The notes beneath the pieces were generated by a model that did no database searches, was not told the DNA's origin, and saw only the letters and a program-made list of their open reading frames with translations. Positions 32,267-42,814 of a DNA stretch of 64,000 nucleotides are shown piece by piece (position 1 is the first letter of the stretch; each line of letters starts with the position of its first letter). The position numbers and the translations under genes were made by a program. This DNA is from Carposina sasakii (lineage: Eukaryota; Arthropoda; Insecta; Lepidoptera; Carposinidae), in NCBI GenBank assembly GCA_014607495.2, contig CP053167.1, positions 248,001 through 312,000 of the forward strand, in the 5' to 3' direction.

Positions 32267-32631
32267 TACAGGATGTAATGAAAGGTTAAACAAAATGCTG
32301 TGAAAATCGCCCACTATAAAACCTATCCACATAATTTGGGAATGATACCATTTTCAGGAACATTCAAGAGCAACTTTATTATTCTTACATGCAATTATTG
32401 ACTTAAACAATGTGTCAAAAATTGCGGTTTAGATAATGCCAGTCATTTGTTACTTCAATAAAATTTTATGTAATAGACAAGAAAATGGTAGGTACCATTT
32501 CATTTAAATCTTGAAAACTAATAGAAAAATAAACATGGAATGTCGATTGACAAACTTTGTGAATAGACTATAGTAGGCTGTCTTCATAGTATTTTGCTTA
32601 TATTTTGACATACCTTCTGTTACACCCTGTA
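32267..32631. mobile_element. Family A variant, enlarged centre
   Basis: Starts TACAGGATGTAATGAAAGGT and ends ccttctgttacaccctgta. Arms contain aaaatcgcccactataaaac and gactatagtaggctgtcttc. About 100 bp of extra AT-rich sequence sits in the middle, and cattttcaggaacattcaag is displaced. Confidence 0.75.
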
Positions 32632-32952
32632 GAAATCCTTTATAAATTCGATGTACTATTGTGTCTATAAATGTATACCCACTATTGTGTACAGAACCCA
32701 AGTCCCTTAGGGTCCGCAGGTCGTAGTGCGGACCTTTTGATCCCGATAATACGACCAATTTGCGGCGACCCCACACCGTTAACTAAAGTTTTTGAGTTGT
32801 TAAATTTTAAATCTGGTCGAATTAACATTTTTGGGGTAAGGGTCTAGTTTCGTGGCCAGAGTAGATTAGGAAAGACTGGTAAGGGGTAAGTTCCGAGGTG
32901 TGTGTGAATTGAATCTCTAGCCGTGTGATTATATGATTGTTTTTTGATTTTT

Positions 32953-33313
32953 TAGATTACATACATACATGCATACATAATAATCACGCCTCTTTCCCGG
33001 AGGTGTAGGCAGAGATCACGGATCTCCATTTGCTACGATCCTGACACACCTCTTTCGCTTCATCTACTTTCTTGATATTCTTCATGCACGCTCGTCGGTT
33101 TAGGGTACTCTTGACCTGACTTTTCTTTAGAATTTCACCAATTTGATGAGTGAAAGTCCGGCGAGGTCTTCCCCTTCCAACCCTTCTATCCACTCTTCCA
33201 TTGTACACTTTCTTTGTCAGTCTACTTTCACTCATCCTCTACACATGCCCAAGCCACCTCAACATACCCTTCTCAATCTTCGTCACCACGTCCTCATTTA
33301 TACCACACATCTT
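32953..33313 (-). pseudogene. LINE ORF2 C-terminus with ATGT tail
   Basis: The minus strand reads KMCGINEDVVTKIEKGMLRW, LGHV-stop-RMSESRLTKKVY, then VGRGRPRRTFTHQIGEILKK and RRACMKNIKKVDEAKEVCQD, ending KWRSVISAYTSGKEA at 32984. After the stop come ggcgtgattatta and ATGTATGCATGTATGT, the 3' tail. WLGHVxRMxExRLTKKxYxxxVxxxxGRGRPRRT is a signature of an abundant insect non-LTR ORF2 C-terminal region, after the reverse transcriptase. One in-frame stop (33227-33229) and 5' truncation make it inactive. Confidence 0.9.
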
Positions 33314-33377
33314 TCATTTTTAAAATTATTTTCTCTAATATGAATTTAATTTTGGATTAATGAAGGTAATTGCTATG

Positions 33378-33540
33378 CTGATGCGGGGCTTCACTAGAAT
33401 ACATCAGCTGCATCTTCTTCCGTTAGTGTCGAAAAATCGACGAAGGAATTAGGGGCGATCTCTCAGGCGATGAGCTAGCAACTTGTCACTGATTTCTTAT
33501 GAGTCTGATCATGAGACAGCCGTATGTCTATGTATGCTAG
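33378..33540 (+). repeat. Family D copy
   Basis: gctgatgcggggcttcacta, gaatacatcagctgcatctt, gaaaaatcgacgaaggaatt, gatctctcaggcgatgagct, agcaacttgtcactgatttc. Confidence 0.8.
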
Positions 33541-33599
33541 CAACTAGAGTGAGCGGGATAGTGACGTATAAACGTGTCCAAGCCCTTTAGGCATAGTAC

Positions 33600-33905
33600 T
33601 CTGTCCGCGTGGACTACAGAAAAAACAAAATGTCGAAATTATCCGGGTTTAAAACATTTTCCCGGCATAAAAAGTAGCCTATATGTTAAGTGGGATCTGT
33701 CACAATATATTACTGAAAATTGCATCAACCGGTTCAACCGTTTCTGAGATTAGCGTGCACAAACGCACAGACAAACAGACAAAAATAAAAAAAAATAATG
33801 TACTATTGCGTTAATAAAGGTTTTCTATTATATTTTTTCTCATATATCTTCTATGTACAGACAGCGATCCGTTACATTTTTTATAATATGTATATAGATG
33901 ACAAT
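33600..33905 (+). repeat. Family E copy with outer end
   Basis: ctgtccgcgtggactacaga, aaattatccgggtttaaaac, gtagcctatatgttaagtgg, gattagcgtgcacaaacgca, tctatgtacagacagcgatc. Next to it at 33562-33592, gtgacgtataaacgtgtcca and aagccctttaggca recur at 37198-37230. Confidence 0.8.
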
Positions 33906-34206
33906 ATAATATATTCTAAATTATTCGCGTAGCTTTACCAAGCTCAGTACCATTATAATGGTACAAAGCAACTGACGGAAAATTTTTTGGCACGTCCCTT
34001 CACTTTATGGCCATATACTCAAATTAAACATACTCCACTAAAGCCTTTCCGAAGTGTGCCAAGATAGTTTGAATTGCGAAACGCGTATAATTCACGATTA
34101 GACATTTAGTATGTTGGAAGACAATTTGGATGTCTTCCAGAGCATTTGTACGCAATGTTGCAAAATGAATAAACCTTATCCCGAAATTGTATTCAGTTAG
34201 TAGATC

Positions 34207-34432
34207 TTCTATGCTGCTCTGGGAGTGAAAAAAAAACGTATGATACTTCAGCTGCTTCTCTTCCCGGGCACACTGTACAAGTCAGTAGAGGGACCTGTCA
34301 CTACTAGCCGAACATGTACATCTCAACTATACCCTCAAAATTGGTCAGAAGTGGTACCATGTGGTTTTATCGGCCCTTGATGCTCTGCCTACCCCGTAAG
34401 GGATAAAGGCGTGATTATATGTATGTATGTAT
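34207..34432 (+). repeat. Retroelement 3' end with ATGT tail
   Basis: ttctatgctgctctgggagt, cttctcttcccgggcacact, gtacaagtcagtagagggac, accctcaaaattggtcagaa, taccccgtaagggataaagg, cgtgattat and ATGTATGTATGT. Forward, well-preserved copy of the 3.4 kb repeat. Confidence 0.8.
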
Positions 34433-34500
34433 AATATGTAGTAGACAAAAAAAAATTCTCTCATTCGCTCAATATGTCTACTTATTCGACGCTTATAATA

Positions 34501-35698
34501 TACAGGATGATTTTGGGTCGTCAACGTTCACGAAAACTACGGAATCTCCTCATCACCACGATCATACGATCATTTTTCTCCATGGAAGCATACCTGGGAA
34601 GTGCCTGGTTTCCAAAATATTAGGGTCCAAAGTTGAATAAATAGACTGGGTTTTTCTGCATAAATGCACAAGATTTTTGTAGAAATACCCAAGTGTACCA
34701 AGATTTTTTCACGAGAAATAATTAATATTTGTTTATGAAAAAAAAAATGGTATAAACACTGGACATTTTAAATTTCGCTCGAACTAGTATTAAAAAAAAA
34801 AAAAGCGGGTGGGGCTGTGTCGGGGCACACGGCCGTTGGTTTTAACGTGAAACGTCTATGTTAGCGAATCGCTTTTAAAGTAAAAGATTGAAATGAAAAC
34901 AAGATGGACGCTGTTTTAAGTATTGTAATAAAAAAAGAACAGGTACGTAATAGAAACATAAAATACATAGCAAATGTTTATATATTTATTGTCACTTTCT
35001 GGTTATTTTAAATAGCAGCCGCCCACGACTTCGTCCGCGTGAGGGGGCGTTGTACCCGTGCGAAGCCGGGCAGGTTGTTGTATAGACTGTAGCCTTCCTT
35101 GGTAAATGGGCTATCTAACACTGAAAGAATTTTTCAAATCAGACCAGTAGTTCCTGAGATTAGCGCGTTCAAACAAACAAACAAACAAACTCTTCAGCTT
35201 TATAATATTAGTATAGATATAAATACTGTCCAAATTACACTTATTTTTGTATAAATCAATCGGTTCAAATAAACTTGACAAACACACGAAAGAATCACCA
35301 CGCTATAAAAGTCGGAGTCACGAGTTACACTGAATAGAAACAAGCGCGAGCGCCGGTTTCGCACAGTTATCGCAGTATCCCTCCCCCGCCCCCCCGCTTG
35401 ACCCCGACACGAACTCAATGTCATAACAGCGAGCTGACTATATAAGTGAAATATTTACACCACATTTTTGTTTCTAAGACCAATAGTTTTTTAATTATTA
35501 AGGTACGATGATATAGACCTTTTCGTTACGGTCCAGTTTTTAAACCTGGTACCCGTATGTGTCGGCGCGATTTTAAAGACGTTTCACGTCAAAAAAAAAA
35601 TTCATATAATTTCCCAGCAATTTTTTTGGCATAAACTTACTTTATTGATGAGTACGTTCCCTTCGTTAAGGGTAGCAACGAAAAAACACTCTATATAC
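34501..35698 (+). mobile_element. Family B element split by family C
   Basis: Starts TACAGGATGATTTTGGGTCG, gives the normal family B interior (ctccatggaagcatacctgg, gtttttctgcataaatgcac) to gaactagtattaaaa, then is cut by element C. It resumes ttcatataatttcccagcaa, ggcataaacttactttattg, acgaaaaaacactctatata. The cut is in the A-run of family B. Confidence 0.9.
34805..35589 (-). mobile_element. Family C element, copy 3 (785 bp)
   Basis: From gcgggtggggctgtgtcggg to aaagacgtttcacgt. Flanked by 13 A on the left and C plus 10 A on the right. The E2 module is at about 35010-35218. The 74-codon minus frame at 35200-35424 is not shared intact in the other copies. Confidence 0.9.
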
Positions 35699-35764
35699 AG
35701 AAGGATCTGCAACTGATATATTCTAGTAAGCCCTGCATCAAGAGTTTATACTATAGTTATATTC

Positions 35765-35915
35765 CATTCGACAGCCTATTGCAATCCACTGCTGGACGTA
35801 GGCCTCCCCCAGAGCACACCACAAGGCTCGATCTCCCGTTTTTGCCATCCAGTCACGCCCTCTTTAAGTCATCGGTCCATCTGGCCGGAGAATATCCAAC
35901 GCTACGCTTTTGTTT
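35765..35915 (-). pseudogene. RTE-like ORF2 C-terminal relic
   Basis: The minus strand gives ARWTDDLKR, a frame shift, then DWMAKTGDRALWCALGEAYV and QQWIAIG. This fits the C-terminal WTDDL...W..A.DR..W..L.EAYVQQW pattern of RTE-like ORF2 proteins and explains the ubiquitous 'ccactgctggacgtaggcc' repeat as coding in origin. Confidence 0.75.
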
Positions 35916-36178
35916 TTTAAAATTATGTCAGTTTGTTATATTGTTTGTCTAAAATGTAACGTTTGTGAATCCTACGATACAGGTTCTCCTAGTTTAGGAT
36001 TCGCAGTTTATACAAAATATTGTTGAATGTATTTTTTCGGAAATAAATCCTTTTTTTACTTTTACTTTACATGTTAAAAGAAATTAGCTAGGTACTTATA
36101 ACTGTATGTTACTTTGAGGTCATCAGACGAAAACCTAGCAATGTAAATTCGTGTGATACACGAACACAGTGCCCAGTA

Positions 36179-36361
36179 ATGTCTAGTTATACACCAGTTA
36201 CAAAGCCTCCGGCATATCAAAGGCATATCTGCCCTTTACCCGAGCAGTTATGCGTGAATGCGGTCGATCATTTGCAGAAATTATCGAGCACGAGGCATTA
36301 TCTCGCCACGGTTATCGGGCTTGTAGTTATGATACTGCTGAAGGAGTTAAATGCGATGTGA
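36179..36361 (+). CDS. Possible small ORF, unrecognised
   Basis: Sixty codons from MSSYTPVTKPP to a hydrophobic end (TVIGLVVMILL). Codon third positions look less AT-biased than the surroundings, and it lies between repeats. No family recognised and no splice or promoter support. It may be chance or a decayed exon. Confidence 0.15.
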   Translation: MSSYTPVTKPPAYQRHICPLPEQLCVNAVDHLQKLSSTRHYLATVIGLVVMILLKELNAM

Positions 36362-36427
36362 ATAGTTCACTACCGAGAACACGATAATCGAGACCCCTAC
36401 TGCTACTAATAAAACTATCATCTCATT

Positions 36428-36780
36428 TCAGCCCTGGGAAGTCCACTGCTGGACATTGGTCTCCCCCAACAACCTACATACCGACCGGTCGGAAGCAGCC
36501 TGCATCCAACCGACGCCCGCGACCTTGGCCAGGTCGTCCGTCCATCTCGCGGGTGGCCTTCCCACGCTGCGTTTGCCGATACGTGGTATCCACTATAGAA
36601 CTTTCCGGCTCCATCGGCCATCAGTTCTTCGAGATATGTGCCCTGCCCATTGCCACTTCAGCTTGCTGGACCGTTGAGCTATGTCAGTGATCTATGTACG
36701 TCTGCGGATCTCCTCATTTCTGATTCTATCACGCAGAGAGATCCCGAGCATAGCTTTCTCCATCTACCTAATACTTTCGA
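36428..36780 (-). pseudogene. RTE-like ORF2 C-terminus
   Basis: The minus strand reads MEKAMLGISLRDRIRNEEIR, RRT-stop, ITDIAQRSSKLKWQWAGHIS, RRTDGRW, then SVGRPPARWTDDLAKVAG and RSVCRLLGETNVQQWTSQG with a stop at 36428-36430. This is the region after the reverse transcriptase of an RTE-like LINE. In-frame stops (one replacing the residue before ITDIA) and 5' truncation make it inert. It closely parallels the 38.9-39.4 kb relic. Confidence 0.9.
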
Positions 36781-36784
36781 TTGT

Positions 36785-38190
36785 ATCTATTTCTATTGTC
36801 TTGTTCTATGTTGTTTCTGTTCGTGTATGTTTAATTTTCGAATAAAAACTATGATATTATATTCTGTTCTAACCCGCACTGAAGTTACATCATTATACTT
36901 GATTTTTGACGGCAAAATAATACTTATCTGTCAAATTAAACTATGAATAACTTATACTTAGTTGAAAGCTTTCAATTAGTAAGGCCCTTAAAGTATTACC
37001 TGTGTTTAAATTATATTTGACTGCAATAGCGTAATAAAAAAATTAAACTCTATAACGATTACTTATACACAATTAAATTTTCCAGACATACATTTTGCTA
37101 GATTTTGCATTCACCCAAGCGATGAGGTATCCCCTCTTTTATGATTCTGTAGCTCTAACTAGCCTATTTCGGTTGTGTACCTATATGTAAGGATAGTGAC
37201 GTATAAACGTGTCAAACCCTTAAGGCATATTAGATGATATATGCTTAACTATTCGTATAGCTCCTAAACATAGTCTCGTCCTAATTGGACAAGACTCATG
37301 CATGTTGCAAGCCAAGTTATGCGGACGGAAAGCCGATCGTTTGCAGATTTCTGTATGTGTCCGTTAGTGTCTTTCCACACGGTCCGGTGACGGGTACGGA
37401 ATTTTATGTGCCTGTTCGGTTTAAGCCGATACGTGTAAAGGTTCACTCACGTCTGGTCGTAAGCAGTGCGGCAGCAGCAGGACAACTTAGATAGTCTTCT
37501 GTCGCTCTGCTCATTTCAAAATGGAACTCCGCCGCTTCTGACCAGCTGCGCTGCTTGTCACGTAATGTGAAAGGACTCTGTGAAAGGCTGACTTACGTGG
37601 CCATACTTCAGGTACCCGGTACCGGCTATCTGGCAAACGGAGCGTGTGTAAAGGCACTAATTCTTTATGCTTTGTGAGTTTTTAAATGGAACTCAATCGC
37701 CAACGGCTTTCTGAGTGTGACGTGGCCTTATGAGTTGTGACGTCATATAAAATTTGAATAGTTGTGTTTTTCATTCAATTAATTGTAAAACGTAAATGCG
37801 ATCGAGTACGTATTAAAAACTCTCAATCAGCACTTGAATTATGTCTATTTATATTAGCTTTTAATATTTATCTCATGTAATGAAGTAAATAAATAACCAA
37901 TGTTTATTTTTATTACAGGTAATTTATTCATATCGACATGAGAAACATGAGCTATTTGTCTTGTTTAAAAATAGTACAAGAAAAGCAAATGTTTATTTAA
38001 GTAGGTATGTATTATGATCTGCATGAAATATAAGTAAAGTTAAGTCGTGTACAAACAGGATTCCTACGTAGAATTAAATCCAATGATATTGCAACATTGG
38101 TCTTAGAAATCATTGTAATTAATTATTTGTAAGACCTCTGGCAATGGTTATGATCATGAGCCAGAATAATGGACTAAAGTTTTAAAAGCT
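36785..38190. other. No recognised gene
   Basis: 37300-37740 is richer in G+C (gcggacggaaagccgatcgt, ctgcgctgcttgtcacgtaa) but contains no identifiable frame or terminal repeat. Possibly an unclassified element or non-coding exon material. Confidence 0.35.
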
Positions 38191-38192
38191 AT

Positions 38193-38507
38193 ATAGGATG
38201 TTTTTTCCTTGCCACCCTTAACGAAGGGTACGTACTCTAAACATCAAATGAAGTAATTTTATGCCAAAAAAATGTTTTTTTATTTTTTTTTATTACTTGA
38301 TCGGGTGAAATTTATAGTGTTTATGCTAGTTTTTCCATAGACAGATATTAATTACGCAGAAAAACGCAGTCTATTTACTCAACTTTGGACCCTAATATCT
38401 TGGGAACCAGACACTTCCCAGGTAGGCTTCCATGGAGAAAAATGATCGTGATGATGAGGAGATTCCGTAGTTTTCGGGAACGTTGACGACCAAAAATCAC
38501 CCTGCAT
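38193..38507 (-). mobile_element. Family B element (reverse)
   Basis: atataggatgttttttcctt, cccttaacgaagggtacgta, gcagaaaaacgcagtctatt, gcttccatggagaaaaatga, gacgaccaaaaatcaccctg. A 50-bp internal segment is missing near 38345. Confidence 0.85.
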
Positions 38508-38624
38508 AGGTGTGTACATATGCCAATATAATACAATATACGAATTCATTGTTTTTCATTGCATTAACTATACATACATAATACTTTACTGCGCTGTAGT
38601 CATCGTTACTTTGTATACAGGGTA

Positions 38625-38720
38625 TTTTTTTGTGCCAAACGTATACAAGAGGTACGTATTCTGCACATCAAATAAAGTTAGTTTATGAAAATAAAAATGC
38701 TGGGAAACGAGTTTAATTTT
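38625..38720 (-). repeat. Family B end fragment
   Basis: gtatttttttgtgccaaacg, agaggtacgtattctgcaca, tcaaataaagttagtttatg resemble the right end of family B, weakly. Confidence 0.4.
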
Positions 38721-38865
38721 TGGGGTCCATTTTTTTTATTCAATCGGTAGCAAGCAATGTACCTAATACATATTGACGCTACGAAACGTACGAAAATGGG
38801 GCAAGCGAAACCGCATGCCGGGGCATGTCTGCCTTATGTTGTAAACATAAACTTCATCATCATCA

Positions 38866-39425
38866 TCATTTACAGCCCAGGCCTCCACTAACAACCTCCA
38901 CTCCGACCGGTCGGAAGCAGCCTGCATCCAACCGACGCCCGCGACCTAGCTTGGCCAGGTCGTCCGTCCACCTCGCGGGTGGCCTTCCAACGCTGCATTT
39001 GCCGATACGTGGTATCAACTCTAGAACTTTCCGACTCCATCGGCCATCAGTTCTTCGAGCTATGTGCCCTGCCCATTGCCACTTCAGCTTGCTGGACCGT
39101 TGAGCAATGTCAGTGATCTTTGTACGTCTGCGGATCTCCTCATTTCTGATTCGATCACGCAGAGAGATCCCAAGCATAGCTCTCTCCATCGCTCGCTGTG
39201 CGATCCTGAGCTTCTATATGAGGCACATAGTTAGAGACCACGCACTGGTTGAATACCTTCGTCTTTAAGGACTGGGGTATCTTCGACACAAATAAGCTTA
39301 GTAGCTTCCCGAACGCTGCCCAGCCGAGTTGGATTCGCCGATTTACCTCCTTCTCAAAGTTGGACTTACCTAGTTTGACCGTCTGTCGCAGTTAAACATA
39401 CTCGTCAACAACTTCGAGCATCCCA
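38866..39425 (-). pseudogene. RTE-like ORF2, longer C-terminal relic
   Basis: The minus strand gives LEVVDEYV-stop, TVKLGKSNFEKEVNRRIQLG, WAAFGKLL, KIPQSLKTKVFNQCVV, a deletion, then MERAMLGISLRDRIRNEEIR, RRTKITDIAQRSSKLKWQWA, GHIARRTDGRWSRKVLELIP, VGRPPARWTDDLAKLG and a shifted end. LGxSNFEKEVNRRIxLGWAAFGKL and KTKVFNQCVLP are typical of the post-RT region of abundant lepidopteran RTE-like LINEs. The block that should join QCV to MERAM is lost, with a stop near 39394 and a shift near 38940, so it is dead. Confidence 0.9.
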
Positions 39426-39429
39426 ACCA

Positions 39430-39945
39430 GACATAAACTTACCAACGTTAATTACCTACCTACTTAAAATGGTACATAACCTACACTTACCTAATGTTGC
39501 TGCACTTTTGTGTCCTGTGTTAGAAGCCACTAATCATCACAAAGACCTTCTACACAGAAAGTTTCACAGAAGTTACAACTTCCATTTGAATACACTCGTG
39601 TGTATTCACAATTACTAACTAAAGAACATTATCACTATCACCTGCTATCACCACTATCACTCAAATCTTAGAGAAAACCGGTTCCTTTGTTACTTTCAGT
39701 GCTTCTGTATTTCCGTAACCAGTACAGCAAAACAAATAATAACATAAAAACACACATACTATTACTATAAAATAAGCAAATTACAAAATTAATGTTATTG
39801 CACTTATTACTACTTATTTCGCAAAAAAAAATGGATATGCATGCGCGCATCTCCTGTGACGCACAGACCGGAACTAAATTTTAAAAATAATTATTTCTTC
39901 AAGCCACAGACTACATAGAGAACTAGCTTCAAGGAAAGGACACAG
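39430..39945. other. No recognised gene
   Basis: ttacttacctaatgttgctg, cactatcacctgctatcacc and other low-complexity stretches. Nothing assignable. Confidence 0.4.
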
Positions 39946-39949
39946 CACA

Positions 39950-41040
39950 CGTGGGCTAGGGGCTAGTATTGAAAAAAAAAGAGAATTATGGATTGAAGTT
40001 TGCAAATCACGTAAATTTTTTTTCTGTGTACTCATTTTATCAAAACAAACAACTTTTATTTGAAAAACTTTTCTTAAAAAAATATTGTTTTTTTTTGTAA
40101 GGAGAAAAAGTAAAAACTGTAAATATCGAAAGGGGTAAAAGTGTTAGCAGTGGCGGTTAGTTAGGGTTAAATAAAGTAGATCTCTTCTATGATTTCCACT
40201 AGCCGCTATAGCCAATATTTGATAAAGTCCATACTCCCCATACATTTAGTATGGGGAACTTCTAAATCCTGTTGAGGGCAAGGCGGTGGACTTATTAAGT
40301 AGACTCCCAGGCACGACATGTCAGCCGTCACCTTTTCTATAACTCTCACTAACCGCCATGACAGCTAACATTACATTTTGTATGCTTCCCATACAATAAT
40401 TATTATTGGGGAATTATTAAGTCCTGTCAAGGCCAAGGCGGCAGACTTATTACAGAGACTCCAAGGCACCAAATATCAGCCGTCATCTCTTCTATGACTT
40501 CCACTAGCCGCCATAGCCAAGATTTGCTGAAGTCGATACTTTTCATACATTTAGTATGGGAAATTTCCTGTGGGACTCCTGTGGACGTCAAGGCAGACGA
40601 CTTATTAAGTAGACTCCAAAGCATAAAATATTAGCCGTCATCTTTTCTAACACGCCCACTAACCACAACAGCTAACAGAAGATTGAAGTCAATGGTCCCC
40701 ATACATTTTGTATGGCGATGTTCTAGGTCACGTGAAGCCCAAGGCGGCAGACTTACAACATAAATTCCAAGGCATGAAATGTCGGCCGTCAACTCTATTT
40801 TAACCCTTATAAACCGCCACTGCTAACACTTTTACCCCTTTCGATATTTTTTAGTTTATTATTAAGTTTATCTCCATACAAAAAAAAATCAATCTTTTTT
40901 TAAAGTTTGAAAATGAACTTTTTTAGAAAAGTTTTTCAAATAAAAGTTGTTTGTTTTGATAAAATGAGTACACAGAAAAAAATTCGACGCGATTCGCACA
41001 CTTCGATTCGTAATTCCCATTTTTTCAATCCTAGCCCACT
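39950..41040. mobile_element. Foldback element with satellite core
   Basis: About 1.1 kb. The outer arms (about 39950-40172 and 40800-41040) are complementary. Shared strings are tgtgtactcattttatcaaa / tttgataaaatgagtacaca, acaacttttatttgaaaaac / gtttttcaaataaaagttgt, gaaaggggtaaaagtgttag / ctaacacttttacccctttc, and at the outside gtgggctag / ctagcccac. Between them lie four tandem monomers. No transposase frame and no clear target duplication. It resembles TIR-plus-tandem-repeat foldback elements of other insects by structure only. Confidence 0.85.
40181..40795. repeat. Four tandem ~154-bp monomers, dimeric order
   Basis: Monomers start near 40181, 40331, 40496 and 40641. Each has tctatgacttccactagccgcc-like, catacatttagtatggg-like, caaggcggcagacttatta-like and atatcagccgtcatc-like blocks in order. 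Monomers 1 and 3 share ttccactagccgc and atagccaa; 2 and 4 share ccgcc/ccac plus acagctaaca, so the true repeat is about 310 bp. The block accgccatgacagctaaca also matches the inner end of the arm (aaccgccactgctaacac). Confidence 0.85.
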
Positions 41041-41044
41041 GTGC

Positions 41045-42645
41045 AGCGGCGCGCACAAAAATTCATCCAACTAGGTTTGTGTTTACTCGATTTAGTATTT
41101 TAGGACATTATCAATATTAAAGATTGTGCAAGGAATTGCATTTCAGAAGTCTTTTGATTGCTTAAAGTGCTGTGTGTGTACTCACGAAGAGCCAATGCTG
41201 TATTTCCTTCGATTATACCGTAGCAATACACAGACCGTGTGGTGTGCCATGTGACTTGTCGATTTTAGAGGTTGAAGAAGTTTTTGATTATTGTGATCAA
41301 GGATGTTGATTGTGTTATTCAAATTTCAATCGCATTCATTCATTGAAAACAAAGTACGGACAAGCTAAATACCTAAAGTACCATTACATACTACATACTA
41401 CCAAAGGTTTCCTCAAAAAATACAAGTGTAGGTTATAATAATCATGGAGTATTGTAATAATTAATTAAACTTTACTTACATTTGTCGGTTTTGTTTTATC
41501 CTAGGTTTCGTGTTGTTGTTTGTTATTTTATTACTAGAGAGAGTACCTAAGTAGCCGGTATTTAGGTATCTACCTACGCGCTGGTACGGTGTCTTTAGCA
41601 TAACAGCTATTTTTAAATAGAATGTGATTGAAGCTTGAGTAGGTACCTAAACGAACCATATCTTATGTATTGAACATTAGTGTCGGTAAATGTGCGAGAG
41701 AGAGAGAGAGAGAGAGAGAGGGCGCGCGCGCGATGCTTGTCGGCTGGTCAAAGGTGTTTCTAGGATACCGCTCGAGTTCGCGTACAGGTTCAAGGGCGGG
41801 CAGCGTTACACGTGCCACTGTCTAGCGTAGTAGCGTTCGGATTTCGATACCTAAATGCTAAAACAGACGAATTTCTTTCTGTTGTTACGTTAATTTTGAC
41901 AATGGTGTTTAATTAATTTTCGGTTATTTATGTTATGTGAGACTTCGTCATTTTATTAAACTTGAAGAAGTTATTGATGAAGAAGTTTGTGATTCGTGAT
42001 TTTTGCCCTAGAAAAGGTACCTACTTACTTACTCGATTGTCACTTAGCTTAGTTAGCTCGAAAGAGCCTAAATTAAGGATGTTTCCAGGTTATCGCGTAG
42101 GTAGTCAATAGTACCTACTACCATTATTAATAATTTACACTGTACGTACTGTAGTTTTAAGTTAGTGTGCCTACCTAGCTAGGTTATCCTGTATGTTATG
42201 ATGATTAGTAAGAAATAGACACTGGAAACTGGAGAAGTTTCGATCGATGGCCGGCAAGAGCCCGACCGGGCAATCAGCTGATCGCTAGCGAACCACGTTC
42301 CTGTCATACCTAGTAGGTATTGTGCACCATCTCTCATTTGTGTGTCCTCGAACTTTTCCACTAAGAATACGATCGTAAATGTAGGTAGGTACCTACTTAA
42401 TTAATAATAAGAACTAACTTTTTGTGTTAGTAACAAAGTAGTAGTTTTGTCTTAGCTGGATTTTTCGTGTTGGTTGTTGCTGCCAGTGTAGCCTAGTGTA
42501 GGTTTCGCTTCGCGCGAGAAGCTAGAGTAGAGTAGAACTACTCGTAGCATTACCCACCGCGCGCTGTAACTTTTGCCTTGGATTTTGATAGGAAATGTTT
42601 GGAATTTAATTAACGTTTCTTCGGGAAAGTTGTTTGTTAGTCATG
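41045..42645. promoter_or_regulatory. Low-repeat region, promoter-like patch
   Basis: The least repetitive kilobase of the window. 41690-41830 is GC-rich with GA and GC runs and gcgttacacgtgcc, cgtagtagcgttcggattt. Downstream sequence to ccctagaaaaGGTACCTACT offers a plausible splice donor. A second GC patch lies at 42475-42570 (ttcgcttcgcgcgagaagct). It could be a promoter with a non-coding first exon, an intronic enhancer, or neither. No coding frame is present. Confidence 0.25.
41696..41731. repeat. GA microsatellite followed by GC run
   Basis: GAGAGAGAGAGAGAGAGAGA continuing to gggcgcgcgcgcg. Confidence 0.95.
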
Positions 42646-42649
42646 CTTA

Positions 42650-42812
42650 CATGCATTTCTGCCAAAAAATGCAACTTGATAAGTAGACTTTAGACCTCAA
42701 TATCTTGGAAACCAGACACTTCCCAGGTATGCTTCCATGGAGAAAAATGTTCGTGATGATGAGGAGAATGCGTGGTATTCAAAAACGTTGACGACCAAAA
42801 AATACCCTGTAT
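42650..42812 (-). repeat. Family B, truncated, head to head with next copy
   Basis: catgcttacatgcatttctg, cttggaaaccagacacttcc, gcttccatggagaaaaatgt, gacgaccaaaaaataccctgta. Its terminus faces the next copy's terminus with two bases (ta) between. Confidence 0.85.
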
Positions 42813-42814
42813 AA

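Noticed and set aside
32504..32776. 90-codon minus frame
   Set aside because: It begins outside and ends inside a family A variant; no protein motif.
35200..35424. 74-codon minus frame in family C
   Set aside because: Not kept intact in the other two C copies, which differ by shifts, so it is not a conserved product.
37285..37494. Facing 60- and 69-codon frames in a GC-richer patch
   Set aside because: Both strands are open over the same stretch, which indicates composition rather than coding.
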